A program made the position numbers and the translations under genes. Under the pieces are notes generated by a model. That model worked only from the letters and a program-made list of their open reading frames with translations. It did no database searches and was not told the origin of the DNA. Shown in pieces: positions 7,963 to 16,693 of a stretch of DNA of 64,000 nt (position 1 is the stretch's first letter; every line of letters begins with the position of its first letter). This DNA is from Prevotella sp. (lineage in GTDB: Bacteria; Bacteroidota; Bacteroidia; Bacteroidales; Bacteroidaceae): assembly GCA_017478025.1 (NCBI GenBank), contig JAFVGZ010000027.1, forward strand, positions 62,001-126,000, written 5' to 3'.

Positions 7963-9211
7963 ACTTCTTGAAGATGACGCAGGCATTGTGTCCACCAAAG
8001 CCGAAGGTGTTGCTCAGAGCTGCTCGCACCTCACGCTTTTGTGCCTTATTGAAGGTGAAGTTCATGTTATAGTCTATCTCCGGATCCTCATCTCCATCCT
8101 CATGGTTGATGGTTGGCGGCACGATATCCTCCTGAACAGACTTCACACAAGCCATTGCCTCCAGCGCTCCGGCGGCTCCGAGCAGGTGTCCGGTCATGGA
8201 TTTGGTGGATGATATGTTCAGTTTGTAAGCCCACTCACCGAAGAGCTCCTTGATGGCCTTAGCCTCAGAGATGTCTCCTACGGGCGTTGATGTGCCGTGC
8301 ACGTTGATGTAATCGATGTCCTCCGGCTTCATCTCTGCGTCAGCCAGAGCCTCTTCCATCACGATTTTTGCGCCCAGACCCTCTGGGTGAGATGCTGTGA
8401 TGTGGTAAGCATCGGCACTCATTCCGGCGCCAACCATCTCGCAGTATATCTTAGCACCGCGTGCCTTAGCGTGCTCCAGTTCCTCCAGTATGAGGCATGC
8501 AGCGCCCTCGCCCATCACGAATCCGTCGCGTGAAGCGCTGAACGGACGGCTTGCCTTCTGCGGTTCGTCGTTGCGCGTAGATAGGGCGTGCATAGAGTTG
8601 AAGCCTCCCAGACCTGGGTCTGTGATGACAGCCTCGGCTCCACCGCTTACGATGACGTTGGCCTTACCCAGACGGATGAGGTTGAATGCATCTGCCAGAG
8701 CGTTGGATGACGATGCGCAGGCACTCGTTGTGGCATAGTTAGGACCGTGGAATCCGTACTTGATAGAGATGTTTCCGGGGGCTATGTCACCTATCATCTT
8801 AGGGATGAAGAACGGTCCCCACTTTGGGTTTTCACGGTGTGCAGTGAAGTATTCTATCTCCTCCTGCATGGTGCGGAGTCCTCCGATGCCGACACCGAAG
8901 ATTACTCCGACGCGGTTCTTGTCTATCGTCTCGAGGTTCATCTCAGAATCTTCTACGGCCATTGTGGCTGCTGCCATAGCGAACTGGCAGAACTTATCCA
9001 TCTTGCGAGCCTCCTTTCGGTCTATCCACTTAGAAGGATCAAAGTCCTTCACCTCACATGCGAAGTGCGTCTTGTAGGGGGTTGCGTCAAACTGTTTGAT
9101 GGTATCAGCGCCGCTAACACCAGCAAGCAGATTCTTCCACGTCTCTTCGGCAGTGAGTCCCAGCGGACTAACGGCTCCAAGTCCAGTTACTACTACTCTT
9201 TTCAGTTCCAT
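7952..9211 (-). CDS. fabF: 3-oxoacyl-ACP synthase II
   Basis: FabF elongates fatty acids by condensing malonyl-ACP with acyl-ACP. The Cys-His-His triad is visible: Cys165 in TTSACASSSN, His305 in VHGTSTPVGD and His342 in STKSMTGHLLGAAG. The length of 419 residues is standard. It lies downstream of acpP, the classic Bacteroidota order acpP-fabF-rnc, and its 3' end overlaps rnc. A terminator-like hairpin stands between acpP and fabF (9249-9304), so fabF may be expressed by partial read-through, giving more acpP than fabF transcript. Confidence 0.97.
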   Translation of the reverse strand: MELKRVVVTGLGAVSPLGLTAEETWKNLLAGVSGADTIKQFDATPYKTHFACEVKDFDPSKWIDRKEARKMDKFCQFAMAAATMAVEDSEMNLETIDKNRVGVIFGVGIGGLRTMQEEIEYFTAHRENPKWGPFFIPKMIGDIAPGNISIKYGFHGPNYATTSACASSSNALADAFNLIRLGKANVIVSGGAEAVITDPGLGGFNSMHALSTRNDEPQKASRPFSASRDGFVMGEGAACLILEELEHAKARGAKIYCEMVGAGMSADAYHITASHPEGLGAKIVMEEALADAEMKPEDIDYINVHGTSTPVGDISEAKAIKELFGEWAYKLNISSTKSMTGHLLGAAGALEAMACVKSVQEDIVPPTINHEDGDEDPEIDYNMNFTFNKAQKREVRAALSNTFGFGGHNACVIFKKYAE

Positions 9212-9248
9212 AATGTAGCTTGGTAAATTATATTAGAAGTTTATTAAT

Positions 9249-9304
9249 CAAAAAAGAAAGGTGATGGGATAGTGAATAGATCACCCTCCCATCACCTTTT
9301 TATC
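9249..9304 (-). terminator. Intrinsic terminator after acpP
   Basis: On the minus strand an AAAGGTGATGGGA stem pairs with TCCCATCACCTTT and is followed by CTTTTTT. It would separate the abundant acpP transcript from fabF. Confidence 0.8.
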
Positions 9305-9338
9305 ATACGTCTTTTACGCATGCAAGAAATAACAGGTA

Positions 9339-9575
9339 TTACTTGCCGGCATTCTCGATGTATGCGATAGCATCGCCAACGGTCTGTATCTTCTCGGCCT
9401 CTGAATCAGGAATCTGTACGTCAAACTCCTTCTCGAGCTCCATGATGAGCTCTACAGTGTCAAGTGAGTCAGCGCCCAGGTCGTTTGTGAAACTTGCCTC
9501 TGGCTTTACCTCTGCTGCGTCAACACCCAGCTTGTCAACAATAATCTCTGTTACTTTTGTTTGAATTTCAGACAT
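9339..9575 (-). CDS. acpP: Acyl carrier protein
   Basis: ACP carries growing acyl chains on a phosphopantetheine arm. The 78-residue acidic protein has the attachment site [10 protein letters not shown], with Ser37 as the modified residue. The start [17 protein letters not shown] is typical. It has its own promoter about 110 bases upstream and a terminator downstream, which suits its high cellular abundance. fabF and rnc follow on the same strand. Confidence 0.98.
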   Translation of the reverse strand: MSEIQTKVTEIIVDKLGVDAAEVKPEASFTNDLGADSLDTVELIMELEKEFDVQIPDSEAEKIQTVGDAIAYIENAGK

Positions 9576-9685
9576 GATTTTAATGTTTTAATTTTTAATT
9601 TTTAGTCAATTTCTTTATTAATTTTAGCTTCGGGCAGACACTCTTTCCGCCCTTAGCCAGTGGGTATGCTCGTCAAATTCGGGTG

Positions 9686-9717
9686 CAAAATTACTTATTT
9701 AATTCCGAACTACCAAA
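9686..9717 (-). promoter_or_regulatory. Promoter of acpP
   Basis: On the minus strand, TTTG (9714-9717) and TAATTTTG (9686-9693) are separated by 20 bases, matching the Bacteroidota -33/-7 consensus. Confidence 0.75.
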
Positions 9718-9816
9718 TAATTTGACCGAAAAAGCGCCTTTTCTTGCACATAGTGGTATGGTTTGTGCAATTCTCCTGCCGTATATCAAGATTACAGAAG
9801 TAGCTCAAATGCACTA

Positions 9817-9970
9817 TGTTACACTTACCGAAGCATGAATCTGCACTTACCGGAACGTAATTATACGCCTATCGGAACATGATTATACACCTACTGGAAC
9901 ATGATTATACGCCTACCGGAACGTGATTATACACCTACCGGAGCATGTTTTTACATTTCCCCGAGCTGCT
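9817..9970. repeat. 22-bp tandem array, family B, seven units
   Basis: Seven consecutive 22-bp units with the core TTATACACCTACCGGAACAT; the outer ones are degenerate. The last unit (9949-9970) includes the stop codon and final codons of the S41 protease gene, so the array may have grown from the gene end. It lies upstream of the acpP promoter. Confidence 0.85.
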
Positions 9971-11561
9971 TGAGGGCACATTTCACGATGTCGCTGTCCT
10001 CGTTCATTATCTTATAGAACTCGGTCATCGTCCATATATCCCTTGCTACGAGTGCCTTGAGTTGCATCTTCAGCGCCTTCGTTGTCTGCTCGCGCTCCGT
10101 CTCGTCCTTGGGTTCCACTTTCTGCTTCTTACCCTCGGCATAGATCTCATCTATCATCGACTGCGGTATCTCATACTCACGTATGAATGCCTCTATACCT
10201 CCTTTTCCGTCGGCACCGTTGGCATCCTTGCCGTAGGTCTTGATGAGTTCCTTGCGGTGTTTCTCTGCATAGCGCAGGTTGGCGTTGAGCACAATGCTCT
10301 TTGCAGACAGTTCGCGGTGGAACTTTGTATATTTCGTTGTGTCGAGCGGCACGAAGAAGTCGGGCATCACGCCGCCTCCGCCGTATATGGTGCGATGCTT
10401 TTTCAGCGTCTCATACTTCAGCGAATCGGCAAAGTGTATGCTGTCGGCATTGGTAAATTCACCGTGCTTGTATCGGTTGATAAGGTCCATTGCATAGTCC
10501 TTTATCTTACCTTTCTCGTATGGTTTCTGTATGCAGCGGCCCGACGGGGTGTAGTAATGAGCCACTGTGAGGCGTATCATAGAGCCGTCCGGCAGGTCTA
10601 TCGGGCGCTGCACGAGGCCCTTTCCAAATGTGCGACGGCCTACGATAGTGCCGCGATCCTGGTCCTGTATGGCGCCAGAGACGATCTCTGCCGCCGATGC
10701 GGAGTATTCATTGACGAGCACTACCACCCTTCCGTCGAGGAAACGCCCGTTGCCTCTCGCCCTGAACTCTTGTCTTCTCACGGCACGACCCTCTGTATAT
10801 ACGAGCAGATCGTTCTCGGGCAGCAACTCATTGAGCACTTCAGCAGCCGCCTGCAGATAGCCGCCGCCATTGTCTTCCAGGTCAATGATGAGGTCTTTCA
10901 TGCCGCTTTCCTTCAGGCTTTTCAGCGCGTTGAGGAACTCACTGTGGGTCGTTGCGCCAAAGGAAGATACCTTTATGTATCCCACCGTTGGGCGTATCAT
11001 GTAGAAAGCGTCAATGGTGTTGAGCGGAATCTTGTCTCTGACAACGGTGAAATACACTATGTCCTTGATGCCGTTGCGCTTCACACCAATCTTCACCTTA
11101 GTGCCTTTCGGTCCTCTGAGGCGGCGCATTATCTCTTCTTTTGACATCTGGACGCCTGCTATGGCAGTGTCATTGACCGACACAAAGCGGTCGCCTGCCA
11201 GGATGCCGACCTTCTCCGACGGGCCGTCGTTGATGGTCTGCACCACGAGGAGGGTGTCTTCAAGCATATTGAACTGTACTCCCACGCCCTCAAAGTTGCC
11301 CTGCAGGGGCTCATTGAAGGCTTTCACCTCCTTGGGTGTGGAGTACGACGAGTGGGGATCAAGCTTCTCTATCATTCCTCTGATGGCATCTTCCACCAGC
11401 TTTTTGCCGTCCACGCTATCCACATAGAGTTGCTTTGTGGCCACAATGGCAATGGCAAGTTTCTGCAATTCAGCCTCTCTTACTTTCGTATCACCGCCCT
11501 GAGCCATTGTGCCGACACATGCCGGCAGCAACATCAGCAGCGCCAGGATAATCTTTTTCAT
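9951..11561 (-). CDS. S41 family C-terminal processing peptidase
   Basis: This 536-residue protein is a tail-specific periplasmic protease. It has a signal peptide (residues 1-20, LALLMLLPACVGTMAQG), a PDZ domain at about 90-165 (GVGVQFNMLED ... GDRFVSVNDTAI) and the S41 catalytic domain. Ser289 in NEYSASAAEI and Lys314 in FGKG form the catalytic dyad, and DLEDNGGGYL is the usual motif before it. The C-terminal 150 residues are an extra helical domain common in Bacteroidota members. A well-formed promoter lies about 280 bases upstream, leaving a long leader with a strong hairpin. The stop codon is embedded in the last unit of a 22-bp tandem array. Confidence 0.93.
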   Translation of the reverse strand: MKKIILALLMLLPACVGTMAQGGDTKVREAELQKLAIAIVATKQLYVDSVDGKKLVEDAIRGMIEKLDPHSSYSTPKEVKAFNEPLQGNFEGVGVQFNMLEDTLLVVQTINDGPSEKVGILAGDRFVSVNDTAIAGVQMSKEEIMRRLRGPKGTKVKIGVKRNGIKDIVYFTVVRDKIPLNTIDAFYMIRPTVGYIKVSSFGATTHSEFLNALKSLKESGMKDLIIDLEDNGGGYLQAAAEVLNELLPENDLLVYTEGRAVRRQEFRARGNGRFLDGRVVVLVNEYSASAAEIVSGAIQDQDRGTIVGRRTFGKGLVQRPIDLPDGSMIRLTVAHYYTPSGRCIQKPYEKGKIKDYAMDLINRYKHGEFTNADSIHFADSLKYETLKKHRTIYGGGGVMPDFFVPLDTTKYTKFHRELSAKSIVLNANLRYAEKHRKELIKTYGKDANGADGKGGIEAFIREYEIPQSMIDEIYAEGKKQKVEPKDETEREQTTKALKMQLKALVARDIWTMTEFYKIMNEDSDIVKCALKQLGEM

Positions 11562-11699
11562 ATTTCAAATTTCTCGTTTTGTTCGTCTTTTCCTTTGCTA
11601 TTCCTTATCGGGATGTGCGTTGCTCCTTATTTATATATACGCGCGCAAGGGGTATTTCCACTTTTATGGATGTCCTTCCGGGCCGCGGCAGTTAAAATG

Positions 11700-11747
11700 C
11701 AAAGGCCATGTCTCGTAAGAATCGTGTCTCACCGAGCATGGCCTTTG
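11700..11747 (-). other. Strong hairpin in the S41 protease leader
   Basis: CAAAGGCCATG pairs perfectly with CATGGCCTTTG, and inside it CTCG pairs with CGAG. It lies in the 454-base gap between the pectate lyase and the S41 gene, downstream of the S41 promoter, so it would be transcribed as part of the leader. It may also end pectate lyase transcription, but the T-run is weak. Confidence 0.6.
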
Positions 11748-11841
11748 TTGCGTCAAGCCTTTCACAAGGACTGCGCTGATATTGTAGGTTAGTTATGATT
11801 CAACACCTATCATTCCGGCCCTCCACCGGAAATCAGCTATG

Positions 11842-11872
11842 CAAAGTTACTCAATATAAGTCAATCTACAAA
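11842..11872 (-). promoter_or_regulatory. Promoter of the S41 protease gene
   Basis: On the minus strand, TTTG (11869-11872) and TAACTTTG (11842-11849) are 19 bases apart, a full match to the Bacteroidota consensus. Confidence 0.8.
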
Positions 11873-12015
11873 GAGTAATGCCCCTTGAGATGCGTCAATC
11901 GCACGTATTTTAACGTCGATTAACAAGCGCTGGGATTATCTTTACATCCCTTAACATCTATGCGTGATGCCATGTGTGCGCACACACCCCATCAGACCTT
12001 AGAGTCAGCAACAGA

Positions 12016-13872
12016 TTATTGCATTATCTTTTTGCCGTTGTTGATTATCAATCCTCGTGTGTTTGGAGCCACTGGCTGACCCAAAAGGTTGTAGTAAGCA
12101 CCGCTCTGCTGCACAGCGCCGTTGTCCTTGTTGACACTTACGATGCCTGTGGTGCCGTCGTCATAGGTTACCTTCATGAGGAAACAGAGCTGCTCACCGC
12201 TGTTCTTGAACTTAAAGGACGACACCGGAGCGAAGGTGAACTCGGCTACATCGGGGTTTGCAGGGTCGCGAGAGACGAGCATCGTCACACCCTCGCCATT
12301 GGCGGTATATGTATTGTCGCCGATGGTAGCCCAAAAGCTGGGGCGGAATCCCGTACCGGGATACTTATCATAGTCGAGTTTCTCTTCCTTTATGTTTACG
12401 TAAGAGTAGAACGTCACGCCAGTTGCCTTCTTGCCCTCTGGTGCATAGAACATGTTCTCTGCGCCGTTTGACAGCTTTACGGACGTGTATGTCTCTTCAT
12501 CGAGGGTGATGGAGGTTCCATTCGACCATGTCTTTTCCTTGTTGTTCAGAGTAGCGTATGCACCGTCATCGAAGGTTATCACGGACAGTCCGCTGGCATT
12601 GGTGCTCACACTGCCCTCCAAAAAATAGTACAGCTTTGCTGAGCCGTCACTGTTCTCTTTCTCTACGGTCGGAATGGTAGAGAGAATGTAGTCAGCATCG
12701 TTGCCCAATGTGGCACCAACACCCTCTGCGCCTGTCAGGTTGGACACAACGCCAGAGAGAGGGAGGGCTGTATATTGATAAGGAACCGTCACCTCCGGGC
12801 CTATGTTTGCATGAGTATAGGTATTGTTACGTGCCGTGATATTTCTGTTAGAACCACTGCCGGTTATCTGGTTCTTCACACCCTGAGCGGCAAAGTTACC
12901 TTCTATCAGTGCCTTACAGTTTTCATTGATGGTCATGGCGGCGCTGTTGCCGGGGCAGTTATGATAGTTGTTCAGCAGGTGAACGTAGCAGTCGCCGCAC
13001 TGTGGCAGACGTCTTACGCAACCCTCATCCCAGTCGTTATATGCGAAAGTGAGGTGGAGTGTCATAGCGCCCTCAGCCCATCCGCAGCCGCAGGTGTAGG
13101 CGTGGGAGTAGCTGCGAGAGGTGTAATAGAACTTGTTGTACGTATATGTTGACCAGTCGCAGCGCTTGCTGTCCAGGGCTCCGTCCTGCGAATCCACCAG
13201 TGTGCAGTGGTCCACCCACACGTGCTGACCCATATTCGTGATGAGATCCACGCCGTCAATATCCACGGCACCGGGTCCGATGAGCGACAGGTTGCGTATG
13301 ATAAAGTTGCTCACCGATGCGTTCAGCTCAAAGATACCGGCCCTGTTGGGCAGCGAATAGACACCCGTCTTCTGGTACTGCAGCTCCATCATCGCCTTCT
13401 TGGTATAGAAAGCGCGCTCGTCGCATTTCAGAGTAGTGCCGTCGGGGAGGGTTCCTGATATCTGCACCGTGCTGCTCAGGCCCTCCAGATTCTGCTTCTT
13501 CAGGTAGGCATGGTCCTCCTCTGTGAGGTAGAACTTAGTGCATAGGCGGGCATTATTGATGCCGATGATAGTCTTGTTCTTTACTGATGACAGCTGCATC
13601 ACCCTCTCAATGGTGAAGTCACCGTTTGATCCGTCGAGGATGATGATGTCATACTTTGAGATAGCCGCCTTGATTTGGTTGTCATCAGCCTGTCCGTTGC
13701 CCAGCGCCTGCAGAGTAACCTTTGTTGCATCGGTGAAATTACCGCCGCTCATGGTGAATGCCGTGCCGGCCTCGTCAGAACATGTTGCCCATCCCATCGG
13801 GGCAAGATTGTTGCCTGCCAGCAGTGGCAAGGAAGCCAGCATGCAGGCAAGTGAGAGTAAAGTTTTCTTCAT
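12016..13872 (-). CDS. Secreted pectate lyase, polysaccharide lyase family 1
   Basis: The 618-residue protein starts with a signal peptide (MKKTLLSLACMLASLPLLAG). A parallel beta-helix pectate lyase domain follows to about residue 380, with the PL1 hallmarks VWVDHCTLVDSQDGALD and the distal DEGCVRRLPQCGD strand, which carries the arginine used in beta-elimination of polygalacturonate. A second all-beta region (about 390-570) may bind carbohydrate. The C-terminus (YYNLLGQPVAPNTRGLIINNGKK) matches the tail seen on other secreted proteins in this window and may be a sorting signal. It has its own promoter and stands alone, away from the Sus locus at 54-62 kb, but would suit the same substrate. 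Confidence 0.9.
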   Translation of the reverse strand: MKKTLLSLACMLASLPLLAGNNLAPMGWATCSDEAGTAFTMSGGNFTDATKVTLQALGNGQADDNQIKAAISKYDIIILDGSNGDFTIERVMQLSSVKNKTIIGINNARLCTKFYLTEEDHAYLKKQNLEGLSSTVQISGTLPDGTTLKCDERAFYTKKAMMELQYQKTGVYSLPNRAGIFELNASVSNFIIRNLSLIGPGAVDIDGVDLITNMGQHVWVDHCTLVDSQDGALDSKRCDWSTYTYNKFYYTSRSYSHAYTCGCGWAEGAMTLHLTFAYNDWDEGCVRRLPQCGDCYVHLLNNYHNCPGNSAAMTINENCKALIEGNFAAQGVKNQITGSGSNRNITARNNTYTHANIGPEVTVPYQYTALPLSGVVSNLTGAEGVGATLGNDADYILSTIPTVEKENSDGSAKLYYFLEGSVSTNASGLSVITFDDGAYATLNNKEKTWSNGTSITLDEETYTSVKLSNGAENMFYAPEGKKATGVTFYSYVNIKEEKLDYDKYPGTGFRPSFWATIGDNTYTANGEGVTMLVSRDPANPDVAEFTFAPVSSFKFKNSGEQLCFLMKVTYDDGTTGIVSVNKDNGAVQQSGAYYNLLGQPVAPNTRGLIINNGKKIMQ

Positions 13873-13918
13873 TCTTAGTCAGTATTGATTGTTGTTATCG
13901 TCCATTTTTTTTCGCGTG

Positions 13919-13949
13919 CAAAAGTACTACTTTTTTTTCATTCCACAAG
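13919..13949 (-). promoter_or_regulatory. Promoter of the pectate lyase gene
   Basis: On the minus strand TACTTTTG (13919-13926) matches the -7 box exactly; a CTTG at 13946-13949 stands at -33 distance. The rest of the gap to 14124 is AT-rich. Confidence 0.65.
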
Positions 13950-14030
13950 CCGATTACTCTTATTTTTTATTTTATTCACACAAACGCCATCTTTTCATAT
14001 ACCATCTTCGGTAACTTCAAAAAATATTCG

Positions 14031-14038
14031 TACCTTTG
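14031..14038 (+). promoter_or_regulatory. -7 box for the amidohydrolase gene
   Basis: TACCTTTG matches the Bacteroidota -7 consensus; the -33 region is only TTCG. The leader that follows consists largely of AATTCGTTA-type words. Confidence 0.6.
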
Positions 14039-14084
14039 CGTCTGATACTTTAATTCGTCTAATTTGACTACTGTACAGATCGCC

Positions 14085-14121
14085 AATTCGCTAATTTGTT
14101 AATTAGTTAATTCGTTAATTC
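14085..14121. repeat. AT-rich junction repeat (R1c) before the amidohydrolase
   Basis: Four tandem AATTCGTTAATT-like words end three bases before the ATG at 14125. Confidence 0.8.
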
Positions 14122-14124
14122 GTC

Positions 14125-15474
14125 ATGACAATACGCTTTCGCAACGCCCGCATCCTTACAATGAATCCCAGCGAGGACATCTTCCTCGGTGAACTACACG
14201 TTACAGACTCCCGCATCACATACGTAGGCCCCTCCACCGCCGGCTCTACCGCACCCTCCACCGCCTCCGTCTCCGCTGACAAGGCAACGGGTGTCGTGTT
14301 CCCGGCATCTGTTACACCGGATTCCGTCATCGACATTGACTGTCGCGGCAACCTCCTCATGCCGGGCTTCAAGAATGCCCACGCCCACAGCGGCATGACC
14401 ATTCTGCGCTCGCTGGCCGATGACAAGCCGCTGCACGCATGGCTCAACGAAGACATATTCCCTGTAGAGGCGCGCATGACGGGTGAGGACATCTACTGGG
14501 CTTCACAACTCTCGGTGCTGGAATACCTCACTAGTGGCATCACAGCCTGTTTTGATATGTACATGGAGCAGGAGGATGTGGCACGCGCTATGGACGACAT
14601 GGGGTTCCGCTGCGTACAGACGGGCGGCGTGAATGACTTCTCGAAGGACGTAAGATGGATTGACTATATGTACAACAAGTACAACCAGCCCGGCTCCCTG
14701 CAGTCATACGAGCTGGGCTTTCATGCCGAATACACCACCAACATCGACAACCTGAAGACCATCGGCCAGGTGGTGCAGAAGAACCGCGCACCGCTCTACG
14801 TGCACGCCTGCGAGACAAAGGAAGAGGTGGAAGGCTGTCTGCAGCGCTACGGCAAGACGCCCGTTGCCTTCCTCGACAGCCTCGGGTTCTTTGACTACGG
14901 CGGCGGAATATATCACGGCATCTACATGTCGGAAGAGGACTATGAGGTGATGCAGCGCCGCGGACTGTATCTTGTCACCAATCCCGGCAGCAATACCAAG
15001 CTGGCCAGCGGCATAGCGCCCGTCACCGAATACCTGCGGCGGGGCATACCCGTAGCCATTGGCACCGACGGACCGGCCTCGAATAACTGCCTGGACTTCT
15101 TCAGGGAGATGTTTCTTGTCACCGGACTTGCAAAGCTCCGCGAGCACGATGCCGCAGCACTCGATGCACGCGAGGTGCTGACGATGGCCACCGTCAACGG
15201 CTCGCACGCCATGCGCCTGAAGGACTGCGACACGCTTTCCGAAGGGCAGAAGGCTGACATCATCATGCTCGACCTGTGGCAACCCAACATGCAGCCGCTA
15301 AACAACATCGCCAAAAACATTGTCTATAGCGGCTCAAAGCAGAACGTCTGCATGACGATGATAGACGGACGCATACTCTATCACAACGGAAAATTCGCCG
15401 ACAACATCGACCCCTGCACCATATACCGCAAAGTAGAGGAGGTAAAACAACGCCTCATAGCGCCGGCAGAGTGA
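14125..15474 (+). CDS. Metal-dependent amidohydrolase (chlorohydrolase / MTA-SAH deaminase type)
   Basis: The 449-residue cytoplasmic enzyme belongs to the cytosine deaminase-like branch of the amidohydrolase superfamily. Metal-binding His86 and His88 are in NAHAHSG, a third ligand is in HACETKEEV, another conserved His in YHGIYMSEED, and the catalytic Asp in GTDGPASNN. Relatives deaminate 5'-methylthioadenosine, S-adenosylhomocysteine, guanine or similar compounds; the exact substrate cannot be assigned. Residues 37-68 are an unusual Ser/Thr/Ala-rich insertion between the N-terminal strand and the HxH motif. A TACCTTTG box, AT-rich junction repeats and a terminator frame it as a single-gene transcript. 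Confidence 0.88.
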   Translation: MTIRFRNARILTMNPSEDIFLGELHVTDSRITYVGPSTAGSTAPSTASVSADKATGVVFPASVTPDSVIDIDCRGNLLMPGFKNAHAHSGMTILRSLADDKPLHAWLNEDIFPVEARMTGEDIYWASQLSVLEYLTSGITACFDMYMEQEDVARAMDDMGFRCVQTGGVNDFSKDVRWIDYMYNKYNQPGSLQSYELGFHAEYTTNIDNLKTIGQVVQKNRAPLYVHACETKEEVEGCLQRYGKTPVAFLDSLGFFDYGGGIYHGIYMSEEDYEVMQRRGLYLVTNPGSNTKLASGIAPVTEYLRRGIPVAIGTDGPASNNCLDFFREMFLVTGLAKLREHDAAALDAREVLTMATVNGSHAMRLKDCDTLSEGQKADIIMLDLWQPNMQPLNNIAKNIVYSGSKQNVCMTMIDGRILYHNGKFADNIDPCTIYRKVEEVKQRLIAPAE

Positions 15475-15492
15475 CTCTGGTACGGTTATTTC

Positions 15493-15521
15493 AAATTATC
15501 CTTTTTGGATAATCTTTTTTG
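15493..15521 (+). terminator. Intrinsic terminator after the amidohydrolase
   Basis: ATTATCC, a T5 loop and GGATAAT are followed by CTTTTTT. Confidence 0.75.
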
Positions 15522-15776
15522 GATAATCGCTTGCAAGAGTCAAAAAAATGCAGAACCCGTAAATTACACTTTGCTCATTTTTATGTTAAAAAAGTAACAA
15601 AAGCGATTTTCGAACCTTCAAAATTTGGCGATATTTGCCAGCACAGTCACTCGCGCCCGCAAATATCGCCAAAAATCTCACAAACAGCTAACACACTGTC
15701 TAACAGAGTGTTCGGCGCTTCCCGCGCCGAATATCATCCACAAAAACCGCCAAAAAGACCACAAAACCGGGGGTAA
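15519..15776 (+). CDS. Doubtful small hypothetical protein
   Basis: An 85-codon open frame begins with a TTG at 15519 inside the terminator T-run. The product (KKCRTRKLHFAHFYVKK ...) is Arg/Lys-rich with no recognisable domain and has no convincing leader or promoter. I have the impression that similar short frames occur in other Prevotella genomes, which would suit a dispersed repeat more than a gene. It ends at the start of a 22-bp array. Probably not expressed. Confidence 0.2.
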   Translation: MDNRLQESKKCRTRKLHFAHFYVKKVTKAIFEPSKFGDICQHSHSRPQISPKISQTANTLSNRVFGASRAEYHPQKPPKRPQNRG

Positions 15777-15904
15777 AAGACCTACTATTACTCAGTAAAA
15801 GACCTACTGTTACCCGGTAAAAGACCTGCTTTCACCCAGTAAAAGACCTACTATTACCCTGCAATAGACCAACTTTCACCCTCCGGAAGGCCATTTTTCA
15901 TCCT
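15773..15904. repeat. 22-bp tandem array, family A, copy 2, six units
   Basis: Six exact-length 22-bp units with the core GTAAAAGACCTACTATTAC; the last two are diverged. No inverted flanks are visible here. The following stretch to about 16120 is AT-rich without a gene. Confidence 0.9.
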
Positions 15905-16121
15905 CCAACCCTCATCTTTCCTCTCTATTCCGCTCTAGATTTCATTTTTTCGTCGTAACTTTCAAAAACGCAATTGTCACAAAAAAAGCCCCAAAATGAA
16001 CGATTTATCATTTCGGACTTTTTTGATTTTCCTGCTCCGTAACTCTATTATATCATGGACGGAAACGTAAAAAAATACTCAAGTTTTCGCCCGAAATGTT
16101 TTCAGTTTCAATTATTGTTTG

Positions 16122-16129
16122 TACCTTTG
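16122..16129 (+). promoter_or_regulatory. -7 box for the small toxin-antitoxin-like pair
   Basis: TACCTTTG lies 21 bases before the ATG at 16151; the -33 region is only a TTTT run. Confidence 0.6.
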
Positions 16130-16150
16130 CCGAGAGAAAATTATTATTGA

Positions 16151-16315
16151 ATGAGTAACAAGGAATACGATATACTTGAGGAAGAACGCCTGCTGGCAAG
16201 TGAACCAGCAGCCATTTCTATGGTGGTAGATTCACGCAGTGACATCAGTCATGCAATAACTGGCGAGGAATTGCTCAATCGCTTAACCCCAAGAATTCAG
16301 GGGCTATTCAAATGA
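16151..16315 (+). CDS. Small antitoxin-like protein (54 residues)
   Basis: The frame reads MSNKEYDILEEERLLAS... and ends ...LLNRLTPRIQGLFK. It follows a TACCTTTG promoter box and an A-rich leader, and its TGA overlaps the ATG of the next small frame (ATGA), the arrangement typical of type II toxin-antitoxin pairs. The acidic, helical composition fits a small antitoxin, but I do not recognise a named family. It is the only apparent gene between the amidohydrolase terminator and the BspA leader apart from its partner. Confidence 0.5.
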   Translation: MSNKEYDILEEERLLASEPAAISMVVDSRSDISHAITGEELLNRLTPRIQGLFK

Positions 16316-16452
16316 AAACCGTATTATTTGCTCCTGAGGTTGAACAAGACCTGTTCGAACTTACAAAGATACTGGTTGATAAGGAATACCTTGCAAACGC
16401 AGATTATGCAATAACAAACAACCACGTAAACGGTCAATACTTCAACCAATAA
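16312..16452 (+). CDS. Truncated RelE/ParE-like toxin remnant (46 residues)
   Basis: The frame opens MKTVLFAPEVEQDLFELTKILVDKEYL, which resembles the N-terminal strand and helices of RelE/ParE-superfamily toxins (usually 90-110 residues) and is coupled to the preceding small gene by an ATGA overlap. After about residue 30 the likeness is lost and a stop follows at 16450-16452. The catalytic C-terminal strands are therefore missing and the toxin is most likely inactive. The toxin reading is inference from a short stretch. Confidence 0.4.
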   Translation: MKTVLFAPEVEQDLFELTKILVDKEYLANADYAITNNHVNGQYFNQ

Positions 16453-16563
16453 CTTACAATAGCTCATGTCGAAAACTTACAAATGGTGAGGATGCCGACG
16501 AGCCGACACGACTGCTATACAACAGATAGTCACATGTTATCTGCGTGTTTCTTTGGAAAAAGA

Positions 16564-16594
16564 TTTGGAGTTAAAGATATTTTTATTACCTTTG
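16564..16594 (+). promoter_or_regulatory. Promoter of the structured leader RNA
   Basis: TTTG (16564-16567) and TACCTTTG (16587-16594) are 19 bases apart, a full Bacteroidota promoter. Transcription would start near 16602, well upstream of the BspA-like gene. Confidence 0.75.
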
Positions 16595-16693
16595 CAATCG
16601 TGACATAATCATCAAAAACAGATTTGCCTATGGACATATAAAATCAATAAGATATAAAAGATAAGACATAAGACAGAACGTCAACTTTTGTTT

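Noticed and set aside
9945-11144. Open frame of 399 codons on the plus strand
   Set aside because: It is antisense to the S41 protease, which has signal peptide, PDZ and catalytic dyad.
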